NCBI GenBank assembly: GCA_030512335.1
Contig: JAULSU010000002.1
Location: 5,828,001-5,892,000 of the forward strand
Source of the DNA: Immersiella caudata
Lineage: Eukaryota; Ascomycota; Sordariomycetes; Sordariales; Lasiosphaeriaceae
Direction: 5' to 3'
Length of the DNA stretch: 64,000 nt
In this document: positions 34,374-45,510 of the stretch, in pieces
Layout: every line of letters starts with the position of its first letter
Position numbering within the stretch: the first letter of the stretch is position 1
The notes under the pieces: generated by a model
What the model saw: only the letters and a program-made list of their open reading frames with translations
Told to the model about the DNA's origin: nothing
Databases searched by the model: none
Position numbers and translations under genes: made by a program

Positions 34374-35804
34374 GCACAAACACGAACATATTGTGGACAG
34401 ATCCGTCGGTGACACACCAACTTGCATATCGACATTTCCACGACACTGACAGGGAGCAGGAAGGGCCGCGGAAAACGGTGTCTTCCACGCCATACCCTTG
34501 CTACTATTGTACTTGATACCCAGAACTAATCAACCTTAAAGATATATTGGGGTTTACGACTTGCCAGACGGCAGGTTATGTGTACGAAGGGAACGGATAC
34601 ATTGTTTGATCGGCTAGCTGCGGTTTGAGTACATATCACTACGAGGAAGAATAAGGACTGGAATGGGATCGATAGACTTGCGCTTTTGGTCACGGCCGAT
34701 CGCGCGGACGGGTGGCCGGATTGGTTGCATCACCGCAGGCAGGGCTGGTGGTTAGTTGGTTCGCCTCTTGCTGGGAAGGACGGAAGGAACCATGCGTTGC
34801 ACGCATGGCGTGAAATGGCGTTGTCTTGTGGGATTACATATTTCTCCTCTCTTGTTACACTACAACGTTGAGTAAGGTACTGAACTGAGTACATAGTTAT
34901 CTTTGGTTCACGTCTTTTTCCCTCGAGTGTCCCGCGTGGGGACGGAGACGGTGATGACAGTGATGTAAAAGGGGGCGTGTTGAAGGAAGCGACTTGGCAA
35001 CGGAGGCCGTAGTGTCTAAATCAATGAACATGTGCATACTAGACTGGAGGCACCGCCACCAGATATGTCGAAATGAATCCACGCCCAACACTTCAAACGC
35101 TATCGTCGTCAAAATCCACAAGTGCAATCATCAAAAGTGACAAAATGTCATGCGTCATTATCTTAGCTGGCTGAGGCCAGCGAACCAAGGGTATCGACCA
35201 CCCCGCAACGCAGCGCTCTGAGGCGTCATAGAGCGCTGTCTAAATGCTCTAACTTAGGTACACGCACTCCACTGTCTTTCTGTCGTCCAAGACTTCATAA
35301 AAAAAACCGAAGGCATCACCGGGCCCAAGATCCCTCCCCCTGAGTAAACACCAGTTCGTTTGCCATGTCGTCGGAGTGAGTTGTCATAACCATGCACCCC
35401 AACTATGCCCGTCCTCCCTTCCATGAGATCCTCCTTCCCCATCCCACCTCATCCCAACACCTGGAAGAAAATACATTAATCTTGAAGAACGACCGTGAGG
35501 CAATATATAGCCCGCGGTTATCGGCCAGTAGATAGCCGCCTTCATAACCACCCTCTCTTTTCTTTTGTAAAAAGCAAAGCCTCTCAAAACGAGGGGCTGG
35601 TCCCGACGCCGATGAAGTTCAATACAGACCTAGGCAATATGCGCGCTCGACCGTGTAGAAGGCGCCCAGAGAATGATGAATGCTGCTGTTGCTTAAAACA
35701 ACAATGAAAAGCACAAAACGCCGTGGCCATATCCAAAATCGCCACCGCGCCAAAAAGAGGATAATGTATCCCTGTCCCAGCTCTTCTAACGTGATATCGT
35801 CGAA
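34374..35804. other. Convergent 3' intergenic region
   Basis: This 1.4-kb stretch lies between the tails of the J-domain and SYLF genes. It is AT-richer than the flanking genes, with no supported ORF. Confidence 0.55.
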
Positions 35805-38131
35805 TTACGCAACGGTGACCGTGTTTGACTCGGTGTTGTGCGAGGCAATCGTCACATCCTTCACACCATCGACCTCGGGCTTCTTCTGCTCGACGGGGGC
35901 GAAGCCAGACTCAGTTTTCGGTGTTTGTGGCTCACGCTCGGACTCTTCGGGTGATGACGCCTGCTCGAGGGCCTGGGGAATCGTGGGAACTTCCGGTACA
36001 TCCGGAACAGCCCCAACAGGTGCGACCACAGCAGTGCAAACTGAGGACGAGTTCTTGCGGTGTCCCTGGACCTCGGTCTTTTCGAGTTCGGGCGTAACGC
36101 TGAGGGACTCGGTTTCCATAGCAGCAGGGGGCGTGACGAAGACCTCATTAGCGGTAGCGTCCGCGGCGTCTTCGCTGGCAGCATGTGCATCCTCAGCCCG
36201 TGATTCCACAGAAAGGAAGGAGCCCCTGAGCGGGCTCTTCAGGCCTGCAATATCGCCGCCGAAGTCGCTCTTGCTCGCCCTCGAGGTGCGCGCGGGACTC
36301 CTTGCAGGGAGTGGGGGCGGAATTCTCTTCGGGATGGTCACTATCGCGCCCTTCGCGTGGATGACCTGTGTCACCTGCGACGCCCTAAGCGAGGTTCGGG
36401 TCGGCTGGGCGGCTGTCGCAACCTCGAGAATCACTGGCTCGTCCTCCAATTCCTCTTCCTCTTCGTCCTCATCGTCGGCATCCTCGTCGCGCTCATCGGT
36501 TGGGTACATGCTAGATTCCTTGTCCGAGTTGTCCGTGTTCATCGCCTGGTCCGCCATATCCGATGGTTTCGTCTTGAGGGTGGGTGCCGGCGTGGGCACC
36601 GCGACATCTGCATCCTCCTTCTCGGGGGGTGACGCCTGTGGGCTGAACCGCTCAATCGCGCTCATGTCGATCTGGGTGTAGTCGATCTCATCGGGCTCCA
36701 TGACGGTGGGTAGCTTCTCGGAAACAGCGTCTCGGCCGTCGTCGCTATTCGCACGGCTGAAGGTCGTGTCTGCGGTGCTCGCCACGTCTGTTTGTGTGCA
36801 TGCGTCGGTCACAGCGGTGGCCTGGGTCTTTGATGACATGTAGCTGCCTCTGTTACTCCTTGACATATATGTGTCCACGCTCTGTCGGTTAAACCTGGAA
36901 AATACTGGGCTAGTTGGGCTAGGGTTGTATTCGAATTGAGTGCTGGTAGGTCGCATCCGAGTCCCAGCCTCTCTGATCTCGATGCCGGCCATTTCCAGAC
37001 CAATAACGCCAAAAGGATCCGGATCATCGGCATCGGGAATACCAAAAGGTGTCCTTGGTGCGCTCGTTGGTGACGTCTTCGGGGTAGGCTCCAGCACGGC
37101 ATCGCCGGGCGCGGGCTGTTGTGCCAGGAGCGCCATCAAATCCTTGTCATAGTCGGAACGGCCCTCAGCAGCCTTGATTACCTCAAAAAGGGGCCGCATC
37201 TCAGGGATGCTTTTTGGGATGTTGCCGGCAAGGATGTCGAGGACGCCAACATTCGAGCAATAGAACCTCTCGTTCTCGTTTCCACGCTCGGTAACCAGCG
37301 AACCGTCCAGCTGGACCGCTTGATGTTTGCCTCTGGCTTTGACGTAGGTTAGTACGGTGTCGTCGAGCCCTTTCCAGCGCATGCCCAGATCAGGCGACTC
37401 CTTGTCGGCCAACGGCCCAACTGTCAGGCTGCAGTCGACACCCAATGTTAACCTTGGACGGGTGAACAGTTCGAGGGTTTGAACGCTGTTGATGACCAGG
37501 ACGCAGTCGTAGATATCGACTCCAACCACAAAGCCCAATGCAGCAGTGTGGAGCATTATTCCCGAGGGCGGCGACCATGTCCCATCAGCTTTTCGTGCTG
37601 TAATCATGCCAGCCCCGCCAGACCCCGACATCCACAGACCAGATCGCATACACGAAAATACGGCCAGACCGACGGCATTTTGTATTATTCGCGGCGGGAT
37701 CTTCTTCGTTGCATCTGCGGGTTCTGCGGCCGATGCGGTTGTGACGACAGGTTCCGACTGTGGCCGTGGTTGAGAATCCACTGCGAGAAAGCCATCCGCT
37801 GCATCCTGTTAGAACCGCAATACCGTTTGTGTTTGTTATAAAATCACTTACTGCAAAACGACTTCAATATCCTCGCAGCCTTGTCGCACTCTCTGTCGAG
37901 GGTCGTCGGCCAATATGTCTCCCGGCCGTATCGTGGTAATGGTGCGAAGTTGTTACTGCTGGGAGCTGTGTTGGTGCTGATGCTGATACGGCTGCCAGCG
38001 CCCCATCCAAAGACCTTATCCAGGGCGAGCGGAGTGGTCCTCCTCGCAGCCGTCGTTGTCGGAGGCTGAGTCGTATTATTATTCGTCTTGGACCGGTCCC
38101 ACGAAGGGAGCAGAGCCGAGACGCGCTGCAT
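35805..38131 (-). CDS. SYLF (Ysc84/SH3YL1-type) domain protein
   Basis: Exons are 38131-37852 and 37798-35805, with a 53-bp intron whose acceptor is the second AG (gatgcag), giving 757 residues. The splice yields KAARILKSFC then TDGFLAVD, as in the family. The SYLF domain (about residues 80-310) shows ILKSFC, PPRIIQNAVGLAVFSCMRSG, LWMSGSGGAGMITAR, SPPSGIMLHTAALGFVVGVD and NENERFYCSNV. SYLF proteins such as yeast Ysc84/Lsb3 bind phosphoinositides and actin at endocytic sites. Here there is no C-terminal SH3. Instead a ~440-residue acidic, Ser/Thr-rich disordered tail follows, containing DEDADDEDEEEEE. The start ATG at 38131 is followed by a polar N-terminal extension. Confidence 0.88.
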
Positions 38132-41100
38132 GGCGAGCTCTTAGGCGACGGCGGCCTTGGTTCACCAGAACCACGAGCTGTCTGCAGCTGTGATGATGTG
38201 CAGGAAGGGTCGAGGTGGAGGCGGAGAAACCTCTCTCAGCACCCAGTGCAAGAGAAGAGGAGTTGCAAGCGTTTTCAACCACACCCAAGCTGGAAGCGGC
38301 AGCGATGCCCCAAGTCGCATGCAATGCCGGGGGGTCCCGGTTCCGTACGCAGTAAGCGGCCTGCTCGCAAAAAAAACGAGCTAGGCAAGCTGGGCGTGGT
38401 GGGGTGGGCGAGCGAGGCAGCTGGGCGGCGCTGGACGAGTGACGTGGGCGTTGGTCACGCCAACGACCGAGCGCAAAGAAAAAGCAAGGATCGCGGCCGT
38501 CTTGTTGGAGGCTGGTTCGAGCTGGTTTGGATGTCAACAGGGGGGCGCGCAGCTGGGCCGAGGGGCGCCGAGTGGGCGAGTTTGCGTCGCTGCAACCCTC
38601 CAACACGACGTGCATCAGCCTTCTTGCAGTGCCCAGGGCAATGACGAGAGGGGGCCAGCGCTTGTAAAGGACCCCGCAGCGTGCCGTCTCGGGTTGTTGT
38701 GGGAAGATCTCGTCTCGTTGTTTTGTGCCTGACTCTATATGAGCTCGCTTGATTGCAATTTAATATATGCCTGGCTCTGATGAAAACATCAGACAGGGAT
38801 GGGCCTCCGACTCCGACGATGGTCCTGGTCAACTCGGTGTTCCTGGTATTATTTTTTTCGGCGTCGTGCGGTGTCGATCGCCACACTGAATTCGTCGGGT
38901 CACCCAGTCGAAACCCGCTGTTCGGCCCAAGACGGACTGCAGGTCAGCAGGGTGGCACTAGGCTCAGAAAGGCATCAGGATTCAAGGCCTGGCTCTGTCA
39001 AAAACTTCCAGTTGGTGCCCTGGGAAAAGCAAGTCGTTGGGGGAGCAGATGCAAAAGTCAAAGAAAGACAAAGTGCATCAGGTGAGCCAAAAGGGGCTGC
39101 GACGCGACGTTGAGAAGGTGTGGCTCGCGCGCTCTTCCCATTCTTTCTCGGTCAGATGTGGAATGGGATGGATTACGCGCGATGAGCACAAAGCACCACC
39201 AGGCACAAAATGGGCCGTTTTCTGCGCATCTCGTACCTGACACTAGACACTAGCAGAGCAGCGTACGCGGGGAATTGGACGGCAATGACTCTAACAAATC
39301 CGAGCAAATCGCCTTCGAAACCCCTTTCCGCGACACCCAGCCCAACTCTATCCCCCTAAGCTCCTTCCATGTGAGACCAGAGGGGCACCAGTCTCGTCCC
39401 TTCGCCCCTTTTGATCTAAACTCAGACACGTCTATGTATCGCCGTTAAAGCTAGCCTCAATCAATCCACTTTGAACCGTGCCGCCCCTATACAACGCTTG
39501 GTATCATATCCTGCCATCAAAGGCTGCGTGGTTTTGTCGGCAGTGCAATGATGGCAGTCAAAGGGACCATTTTTGCGGTTCATGCACCAGCCGCTTCTCG
39601 CCCCGAGCGACCCCGGTAGTCATCCATTGCCAAGCCGATTTGACAGGGCCTCGCCCTGCCTGGCACGAGCCTGGCTTTTGGGCGGTGGCGGCGGGCGGTG
39701 GGCTTGATTTTCCGATCAGCTCACATCATGTCGTCATCTCGACAATGTGTGCGAGGGCGCTGCGCCAACAAAACCTTGATAGCTGTCGTCGCTCAAGCAA
39801 GCTCATCTATAATCTCATTTCTCTTTGCTGCTCCCTGAGCACCCGAGAGTCGAAATGACGACGAGATTAGGGCCGGCGACACGCGAACAAACCGCGAGGG
39901 TCGGACGTCTCCTGCAACTTGCCGGCGACAAGACGCGCGATCCCTCAGTACGCCATGAGACAAGCAGCGATGGTCTGGCCACGGGCAGATGAGAGCTCCT
40001 CTTGAAGGCGGGCCACGCTGCAACCCACAACGTCCGGAGTGCACACCCGCTGTGGGACAAGATGCCAATCCGAGACAGCCTGGGGCATCACAAACGGGAG
40101 CTTCAATTGAACTCCTCCAAAAACCATCACAGCCACAACCGCCGTGGCTTTCCATGGCGCTGGGAGATCGACGACCGGGCTTCAGCTCTCCGTTCTCAAT
40201 GCTGCAGCCAACCTCTTCCCGTCTCTCTCTCAAACACCACTCAGTGCACCAACGATGCATCCAACAAGGAGCAGTCCATCCCCAAAAAACCAACCACAGT
40301 TTGTCTCACCCCCCCCCCCTATCTCCGCGCAGCGCCTAGGACAGTTGCAGTCACACTCCAACACCATCGCACAGCGTGGTTCATCCAACAAGAGCATCGC
40401 GAAGCGAACATGACAAGAAGCATCCAAAGTGATGACCCCACCAGCTCGCAGCTTGACTGCCACCACATATCAGCAACTGGAACCCACGGACCTGCGCATT
40501 TCTTTTTCTGCGTCAAACAGAAACCGCTTTTACCACTGGTTGCTGCTTTCAGCTGCAGGTGATTGATGTGATGGCTGGAGTGGCGAGCTATTTGGGGCTA
40601 GCAATCGAGGCTAGATGATGGGTAACGCAGGAGTGAGGGGATGGGCCACAGTTTCTCTTAGCCCAGCAGATGTTGAACGTAGTCATCAACTGAATGAATG
40701 GGGAAAAGGGGAGACTCAGTCCCTCGCCTTGAGCCCGCCTCAGTGCCATCCATCAGATTATTCCTCGCCCTTCCCCGTCACACACCTACAGGGGGCACTC
40801 GGAATATCTCGCCTACACCAGAGGCACATCCAAGCCGCCCGGCCTCGGCCCGAGATGCGGCCGAGCCTCACCCTGGGGGGCCGAAGGGGTAAGCAAGCGC
40901 ACATGCTGTGCCGCAGGTCAACTTTTGAATATTGGGTAGATCACTCCTAGACCATCTCACAAACTACTCTGCATCGGACGAACCCCGTTCCCTGTTCATG
41001 GATACCGGCAGGTAAGCCATGGATGCCTAGCAGTGCCTCCTATCCGCCCGAACGAAAACACAAAAATAAGATCCAACGGCGAGAGACATCTACTGAGCGG

Positions 41101-41719
41101 AAGGTAAATGGCTGGGGTAGCTGTGATGTTCGTGAATAGGGGTAAGTGCATTGCTGTGCAGGCGGGTGTCCGAGTAGGAGGTTACACACAGTTGTTTCAC
41201 ATGCCTAACCCCTTGAGCATGAGCGAGAATAGAAAAAAGAAAAGAAAAGAAACGAGAGCCTTGTAGATATCGGGTGGTTACCCCTGAGCTGGTTATACCT
41301 TTCCGACGATAACCCATCAACCAGACCTTGGCCGGTAACATCATCACAACCACCAGCAACAACCCGAGGAGTGTCACTCAAGGAGATTCACTGCGTGAAC
41401 ATCGCACCGTCGACCGACCAAGCACAAGGAGTAGTAATGTCTTAATTCTGTCCATCCCGACAATTGCTTGCAGTCTGTCTAATCCTCTTTTCTTATCCGT
41501 ATCCCATGCGAGGAGAGAGTCTATCCAATGTGTTTGTTGGTTTGTCCCATCAAAGATATTTGCTTTCCGTGCTTATTTACAGAGATGGCTTCGACAAGTG
41601 TGAGCATTCTGTGGCAGCTGCTCGATGCATATGATATCATTAGGAGCTGGTGGAGAGGGGGAAATGTTAGGAAATGTGTGTGTCTTCCTTCTCTTCTTCG
41701 TGTCCGACGCAGACAATCT
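38132..41719. other. Large gene-poor intergenic region
   Basis: At 3.6 kb this is the longest gap in the window. It lies upstream of the SYLF gene and downstream of the F-box gene. ORFs up to 186 codons (for example 40002-40562) overlap in several frames and have low-complexity, non-family-like products. A 12-base C run sits at about 40309-40319. I see no gene I can support. Confidence 0.45.
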
Positions 41720-43003
41720 TCATTGCCCCGAGACACCGAGGGAAGGGTATGACCCGCCCTCGAGGAGGTACTTCTCAAGCGCGAGACAGTCTATAGTCTT
41801 GCGGGCGGAAGATCTCGTGGCGACCCGATCCCAGTTGTCGTCAGTGACGGCGTGGAACTTGTAGAGCTCGCGTGAACTTGTCCTGATGTCGCCAGCTTCG
41901 ATGTCGCCTTCCAAGTGGAAACGCTTCAGAACAGGCAGCTTGCCTTGCAACGAGGTGAACAGTGAGCGGAAGGTTCCTCGGTGCAAGTGCACACCGCCGA
42001 TGCTCAGCTCGTGCGGTTTGGCGAGCCCCCTTCCGCCAAGACGGAGCCGTTCGAGCGTCTTGGCGTGCCGTACAAGGAAAGATCGCAGATCCTCCTCTTC
42101 CAGAGTGAAGCCTTCCAGCTTCAGGTCGGTGAGCTTCTCGTAGGTGAAGTCGCCAAGCAGCTCATAGAATGATAACCTGAACTTCTCAAGCGGTGACTGG
42201 TAGTTGTGCACGCCGAGGTAGAGGTGTGTGAGGTTGGGCGAGAACTGCAGAACATGGCCCAGCCCGTTGATGCTTCGAGCGCGGGCCTGGGGGAGGAGGG
42301 TGGTCGGCGGGTCCAGCACGAGGTCCAGCCTCGACAGGCTGGCAAAAGACCGGGCACAGTCGAACCAGTGACGACGGTCGTCGGCGAGGCGGAATATCTC
42401 CAGCGGGAGTTGGTCGATCGACAGTGACGACAGCCGGACGTGGCGGATGGCCGACACCATGGCGTTCATGTTCTTGCACGCCTGAGCCCTATCCCGTTTC
42501 CTGCAGTTGCGGACGAGAAAGACCTCCTTGAGGACCTCGATGTCGTAAGGGCATTTGGTGTAAGTGATTTCCAGCTCCTTCAAGTTGGACAGGCGCTTGA
42601 AGGATTCCTCAAGCATGGCTGACCGAGCGTGGAAGAGGGGAAGATTTCGACTCCGCTCCTCCAGCTCGTAGTAGCGGATCCAGGCATCTTGAAGGATGAT
42701 GTTGCGCTCCTCGGGCTCCTGAAGCCAGTGCTGGAAGAAGGAGGCATGACGGGCGTTGTACTCGTCGACCTTGGAGAAGTTGAAGGTGATGGAGCGGATG
42801 CTGCTCCGCAGGCGCTCGTGGGAGGCGATGGAGTGCAGCGTCTTGACATCGTCCCTCCACTCGACGGCGGCGAAGTGAGGCGGGAGCAGGTACTCATAGC
42901 CGATGTTTGCGAGGTAGCTGGACACAAGTCGGAGAGTCCTGATGGATACAGCGTCGCAGCACTCGAAGATCAGGCGCAGCAACTCCACGGGGAGAAGCTC
43001 CAT
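41720..43003 (-). CDS. F-box protein with leucine-rich-like C-terminal region
   Basis: This single-exon gene encodes 427 residues. The N-terminus is an F-box: LLPVELLRLIFECCDAVSIR, then TLRLVSSYLANIGYEYLLP. F-boxes bind Skp1 in SCF ubiquitin ligases. The rest has irregular leucine-rich segments (LKELEITYTKC, LSRLDLVLDP, LTHLYLGVHNY, LTDLKLEGFTLEEEDL, LERLRLGGRGL), as in fungal F-box/LRR proteins that recognise substrates. The target is unknown. The ATG at 43003 starts directly at the F-box. No lesion or intron was found. Confidence 0.82.
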   Translation of the reverse strand: MELLPVELLRLIFECCDAVSIRTLRLVSSYLANIGYEYLLPPHFAAVEWRDDVKTLHSIASHERLRSSIRSITFNFSKVDEYNARHASFFQHWLQEPEERNIILQDAWIRYYELEERSRNLPLFHARSAMLEESFKRLSNLKELEITYTKCPYDIEVLKEVFLVRNCRKRDRAQACKNMNAMVSAIRHVRLSSLSIDQLPLEIFRLADDRRHWFDCARSFASLSRLDLVLDPPTTLLPQARARSINGLGHVLQFSPNLTHLYLGVHNYQSPLEKFRLSFYELLGDFTYEKLTDLKLEGFTLEEEDLRSFLVRHAKTLERLRLGGRGLAKPHELSIGGVHLHRGTFRSLFTSLQGKLPVLKRFHLEGDIEAGDIRTSSRELYKFHAVTDDNWDRVATRSSARKTIDCLALEKYLLEGGSYPSLGVSGQ

Positions 43004-45510
43004 GCTGCGCTATGGCTTCCGCGCAGAGGGCGACCAATAAGCGAGGACCGACAACGACAACAACACCAACCGGGCCGACCTTCAGACCGAAGGGGGGTAG
43101 CAGACGGGAGCGGCGAACGATGGAGGGAAGGCGGGCGAAAAGGCGAACATAATATACAGGCAGGGCAGGACAGGCTGGTGGCTGACAAAGGTCACCAGCA
43201 GCTAGTACGGAGCAATAATAAGGTGTTGGCGGTTGTCTGTGTTGCCTGAGTGGGCTGCTTGCGTCCAGGGCCCCGTCGTCTCTCTCGTCCGCATAATGCC
43301 GGACGGAATTTGGGCGACTTGTAGCTGCAGCATGCTGCTGTTTGGGTTGCAAACGAGAAAGGACAAAAGCCGGGCCTGACTCCGAATGTTTTGGCGCAAG
43401 AAGTCGGTGAGCTTAAGACAAGGGCGGAGAACCATCATCAAAGCCCTACCCATCCGAGCGAGTAGGGGCCCACGGGTGCATTAGCGGCACACTGCAGCAG
43501 CTGCAGCAGCACTCGCTGCTCGAACGCAAGCCACGACAGGTACACATGCACGCGGTCTGGGTCCAGGTGGACTCCCTTCTATCGTGGTCCGTCTGCCATC
43601 GCAGGTACCGAAAGAGCGGTAGGCGGTGAACACGCCCGGGCCCCGGCTCCCTGTTTTAGAAACAGGCGAGAGGAGGTGTGATGAGAATCCTGATCCCGAC
43701 ATCCGGTTGCGCCCCGCCAGTTGCCATGTCAGTGGTCGCCGCGGGCCTTCCGCCCACGTGAAGCGTCGTCAATGTGTGCTGCGAGCCCGCCGCCCGATTT
43801 CTTGTTGAGCCATCTCGGGGATCTGCCACGATCGTGGGCTTGGCCGCCGCAGAGAAACGTGTGCTGCCACACCGCACTTTGTGACGCACCGCTGTTAGGA
43901 AGTACAGGGCGGGGATGGTGGGATACCTTTGCTGACGCGAGGCAGGACGACGCCAAAATACGCCAAGCAGCAGTCGTCCACCCACCGCAAACCGTCAACA
44001 GTCATGCAAGCCGTCAGGTCAGAACAAAAGAGAAGCCAGGCGCAACATTCCAAGCATCAATATGGCGGGGCACCGCTTGCGCTGCCGTAATATATTTTGC
44101 GTTGAGGCGGTCAGTGTAGTGGGGCAGGGTGCCCCGCTCAAACAGTAACCCCAGGCCGTCACAAAATCGATGGAAGAGAACTCCCGTCAATATGATAGAC
44201 CCGAATAAAGTCATATCTCAAATACGAGCTCAGTTTCCTAGGTAGCGCGGGCTTCAAGTCAAATACAAACATTCCAAATAGCAATGGCCGCCCAAAGCCT
44301 TGACTCAACCCGTCGCTTGCTCTGAGACCTCCGGGTTAGGGTTAGCCGCAATAACGGTGTCGTCGAAACGGCTGCCTCCCTCGTGCCGTCCCTGGAGACC
44401 AGGGGGAAGTTTACCCAGTGCCGGTGACGGTAGCCAATTGATCTGCGAAGAAGGTGAGAGAAAAAGGCAACCTCGACAAGCGGAGCCGGAGACCAACGCA
44501 AACATCGAGACGAGGGTAGGTGATGATGTCTGCCTGGCGCATTGCTCAGCGTCGGTCCTGCGTCGGACCAGCATACCACCAACCAGCGCCGAACAGCACT
44601 GCTGTCTCACCGTCCCGTCACCCACTTACTCGCCGTCCGCTTCCATAAGCATGGCTCCAGTGGGAGGGATGCCGGGTGGCGGGCCCCTTGCTGACCAGCG
44701 ATTCTTCCAGAAGGTTTATGTGAAAAGTTGGGGCTTGGGTCTTGTTTGGGCCTAACATTTTGTTTTTCGAACCCTCATAGTAAAGGGGCGGCGAGCCCAA
44801 CTTGGCCGAATGGAAAGAGCAAGCTTGACTCCGCCCAGAGCTGCCGATTTCGGTTTCGCATGGCTCCTTCCCAACGCCTAGCTTCCGATACCTTTCTCGA
44901 CTGTGAATCAACCTTTGAGGAAGAAACGGTCAGTGCCTGGCGTTCGCCTCACGAACGCAACACCGACAGCTTAAGCTCATCTGAGACATTTTGTGCAAAC
45001 CTCACCTAATGGCTTAATCGGAACTTTAGGCAGCCTCTTCAAAGTGCCGGTAGGTCGTCCAAACGGTCAGTAAGGCCTCGCAGCTCAGCTCTGGATAACA
45101 ATTCTTGGCTTGAACTCCCGTCCCAAGCACTCAGCAACTCCAACGGAGCCGAGACGGCTGGGCTTCCAGAAGCCCCGCCACGCTCGCACACCCCTGCTCG
45201 GGCTTGGCAGCCACGGCTTCGGCAAGCCTCAGCTGACAGCTTGACCGCTGCCAAGCCGCGGACAACTGGCAACGGCCCCGTCAGACCCATCCGGCCTTTC
45301 TTCTCTCCCCTCCGCTCCACCCTTGTCATCTGCCTACCAGTCGCCCCATTCTGTTGAGGAGACAAGCGGACGCCTGTTGTGCGTCAGCTGTCGCGGCTCG
45401 AAACCTTGATCGCAATTCCATCTGAGCATGCGCAGAGAGATAGAACCAGTCGACATGAGTTCGGAGCACCCGAAAACGTAGCAGCATGCGACAATCGACC
45501 TTCCAACAAA
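43004..45510. other. Intergenic region between F-box and RBR genes
   Basis: This 2.5-kb divergent promoter region contains a TTAGGG double repeat at 44333-44345. It also holds a short ATG ORF at 44652-44755 (MAPVGGMPGGGPLADQRFFQ onward) followed by a CTAAC branch-point-like sequence and a catag acceptor, so a small spliced gene is conceivable. I cannot prove one. The last 130 bp are an open frame without ATG in front of the RBR gene. Confidence 0.45.
44333..44345 (+). repeat. Two TTAGGG-type telomere-like units
   Basis: The sequence reads GGGTTAGGGTTAG. It is too short for a telomere remnant. Short double TTAGGG motifs can serve as sites for TRF/Tbf1-type Myb proteins. Confidence 0.5.

Noticed and set aside
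35680..36681. 333-codon plus-strand ORF rich in Ser
   Set aside because: It is the mirror of the acidic Ser/Thr-rich tail of the SYLF gene; low complexity explains the open antisense frame.
40002..40562. 186-codon plus-strand ORF in the large gap
   Set aside because: It overlaps open frames on the other strand, has no recognisable domain and has random-looking composition.
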